Assembly (NCBI GenBank): GCA_000310025.1
Contig: FN649749.1
Coordinates: 2,097,937-2,115,314 of the forward strand
Direction: 5' to 3'
DNA: 17,378 bases
From: Ectocarpus siliculosus
Taxonomy: Eukaryota > Sar > Phaeophyceae > Ectocarpales > Ectocarpaceae
Below are positions 17,171 through 17,378 of the stretch, piece after piece. The notes under the pieces were generated by a model. That model had not been told where the DNA came from, ran no database searches, and saw only the letters and a program-made list of their open reading frames with translations. The position numbers and the translations under genes were made by a program. Positions within the stretch are counted from its first letter, which is position 1. The number at the start of each line of letters is the position of its first letter.

Positions 17171-17297
17171 ATGACTGCTAGCGTGGCGGAGCGCAGGATA
17201 AAGAAAGAGCTCCAAAAGCTCAAGAAGGCTGGCGACGAGGTTGGAATGGCCGTCGAAGTTGGCTCCAGCAATACAGAGTGGTTCGTTACAATTGTAG
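17171..17297 (+). CDS. First exon of a ubiquitin-conjugating enzyme (E2)-like gene, partial
   Basis: ATG 17171 (AACCATGAC) opens 42 codons to GTAG|GTGAGA, a good donor leaving phase 1. The peptide starts with a basic amphipathic helix, ERRIKKELQKLKKAG, and ends NTEWFVTIVG. This is the pattern of the N-terminus of E2 folds: helix 1 with R(I/L).KEL..L, then the first strand with W.(A/V).I.G. The catalytic Cys region would be in later exons beyond the window, so activity and subtype (classical E2 or variant) cannot be judged. The transposon ends 97 bp upstream of the ATG, within the likely 5'UTR or promoter. Confidence 0.72.
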
Positions 17298-17300
17298 GTG

Positions 17301-17304
17301 AGAC

Positions 17305-17378
<74 letters not shown>
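17301..17378. repeat. AG microsatellite at window end
   Basis: AGACAGAGAC leads into pure (AG)n from 17311, interrupted by one T at 17360, and continues to the last base. It is inside the first intron of the E2-like gene. The window (or contig) may end here because the repeat could not be crossed. Confidence 0.95.

Noticed and set aside
1-17378. tRNA, rRNA, CRISPR or bacterial operon features
   Set aside because: No cloverleaf-type tRNA boxes, rRNA-like segments, regularly spaced repeats or ribosome-binding-site-linked ORF chains were seen.

Overview
The window looks like nuclear DNA of an intron-rich eukaryote. Coding exons are GC-rich and short, are separated by introns of about 170-1000 bp, and carry runs of Ala, Gln and Ser codons. 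Its style fits a brown alga or related stramenopile, but no feature proves the taxon. There is no bacterial gene organisation, and I found no tRNA, rRNA or CRISPR array.

Layout. Positions 1-224 contain no T at all and consist of long G, C and A homopolymers, so they are probably a contig-end artefact. Positions 435-7320 (+) hold a multi-exon gene for an unrecognised low-complexity protein with basic nuclear-type motifs and a coiled coil. I support exons at 435-1151, 3864-3962, 4527-4598, 5609-5686 and 6241-7320. All junctions are in phase 0, and two consecutive introns appear to use GC donors. Positions 7321-10175 are mostly non-coding with several degenerate repeats and one weak exon candidate.

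Positions 10185-17064 are a complete Mutator-like (MULE) DNA transposon of 6,880 bp. It has 117-bp terminal inverted repeats (115/117 identical) and a perfect 9-bp target duplication (CCCATGTTG at 10176-10184 and 17065-17073). It encodes, on the minus strand, a transposase split over about ten exons. The splice phases agree across the whole core. The product has a FAR1-type zinc finger (C...C...HNH), a MULE DDE domain (D, D and E all visible) and a SWIM zinc finger (CxC-x9-CxH). The N-terminus contains a duplicated Gln-rich exon.

The element lies only 97 bp upstream of the start codon of a plus-strand gene (17171 to window end) whose first exon resembles the N-terminus of a ubiquitin-conjugating E2 enzyme. 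The transposase and the E2 gene are divergent, so the right terminal repeat sits between their starts and could influence both. The E2 exon ends at a donor that opens into an AG microsatellite running off the window.
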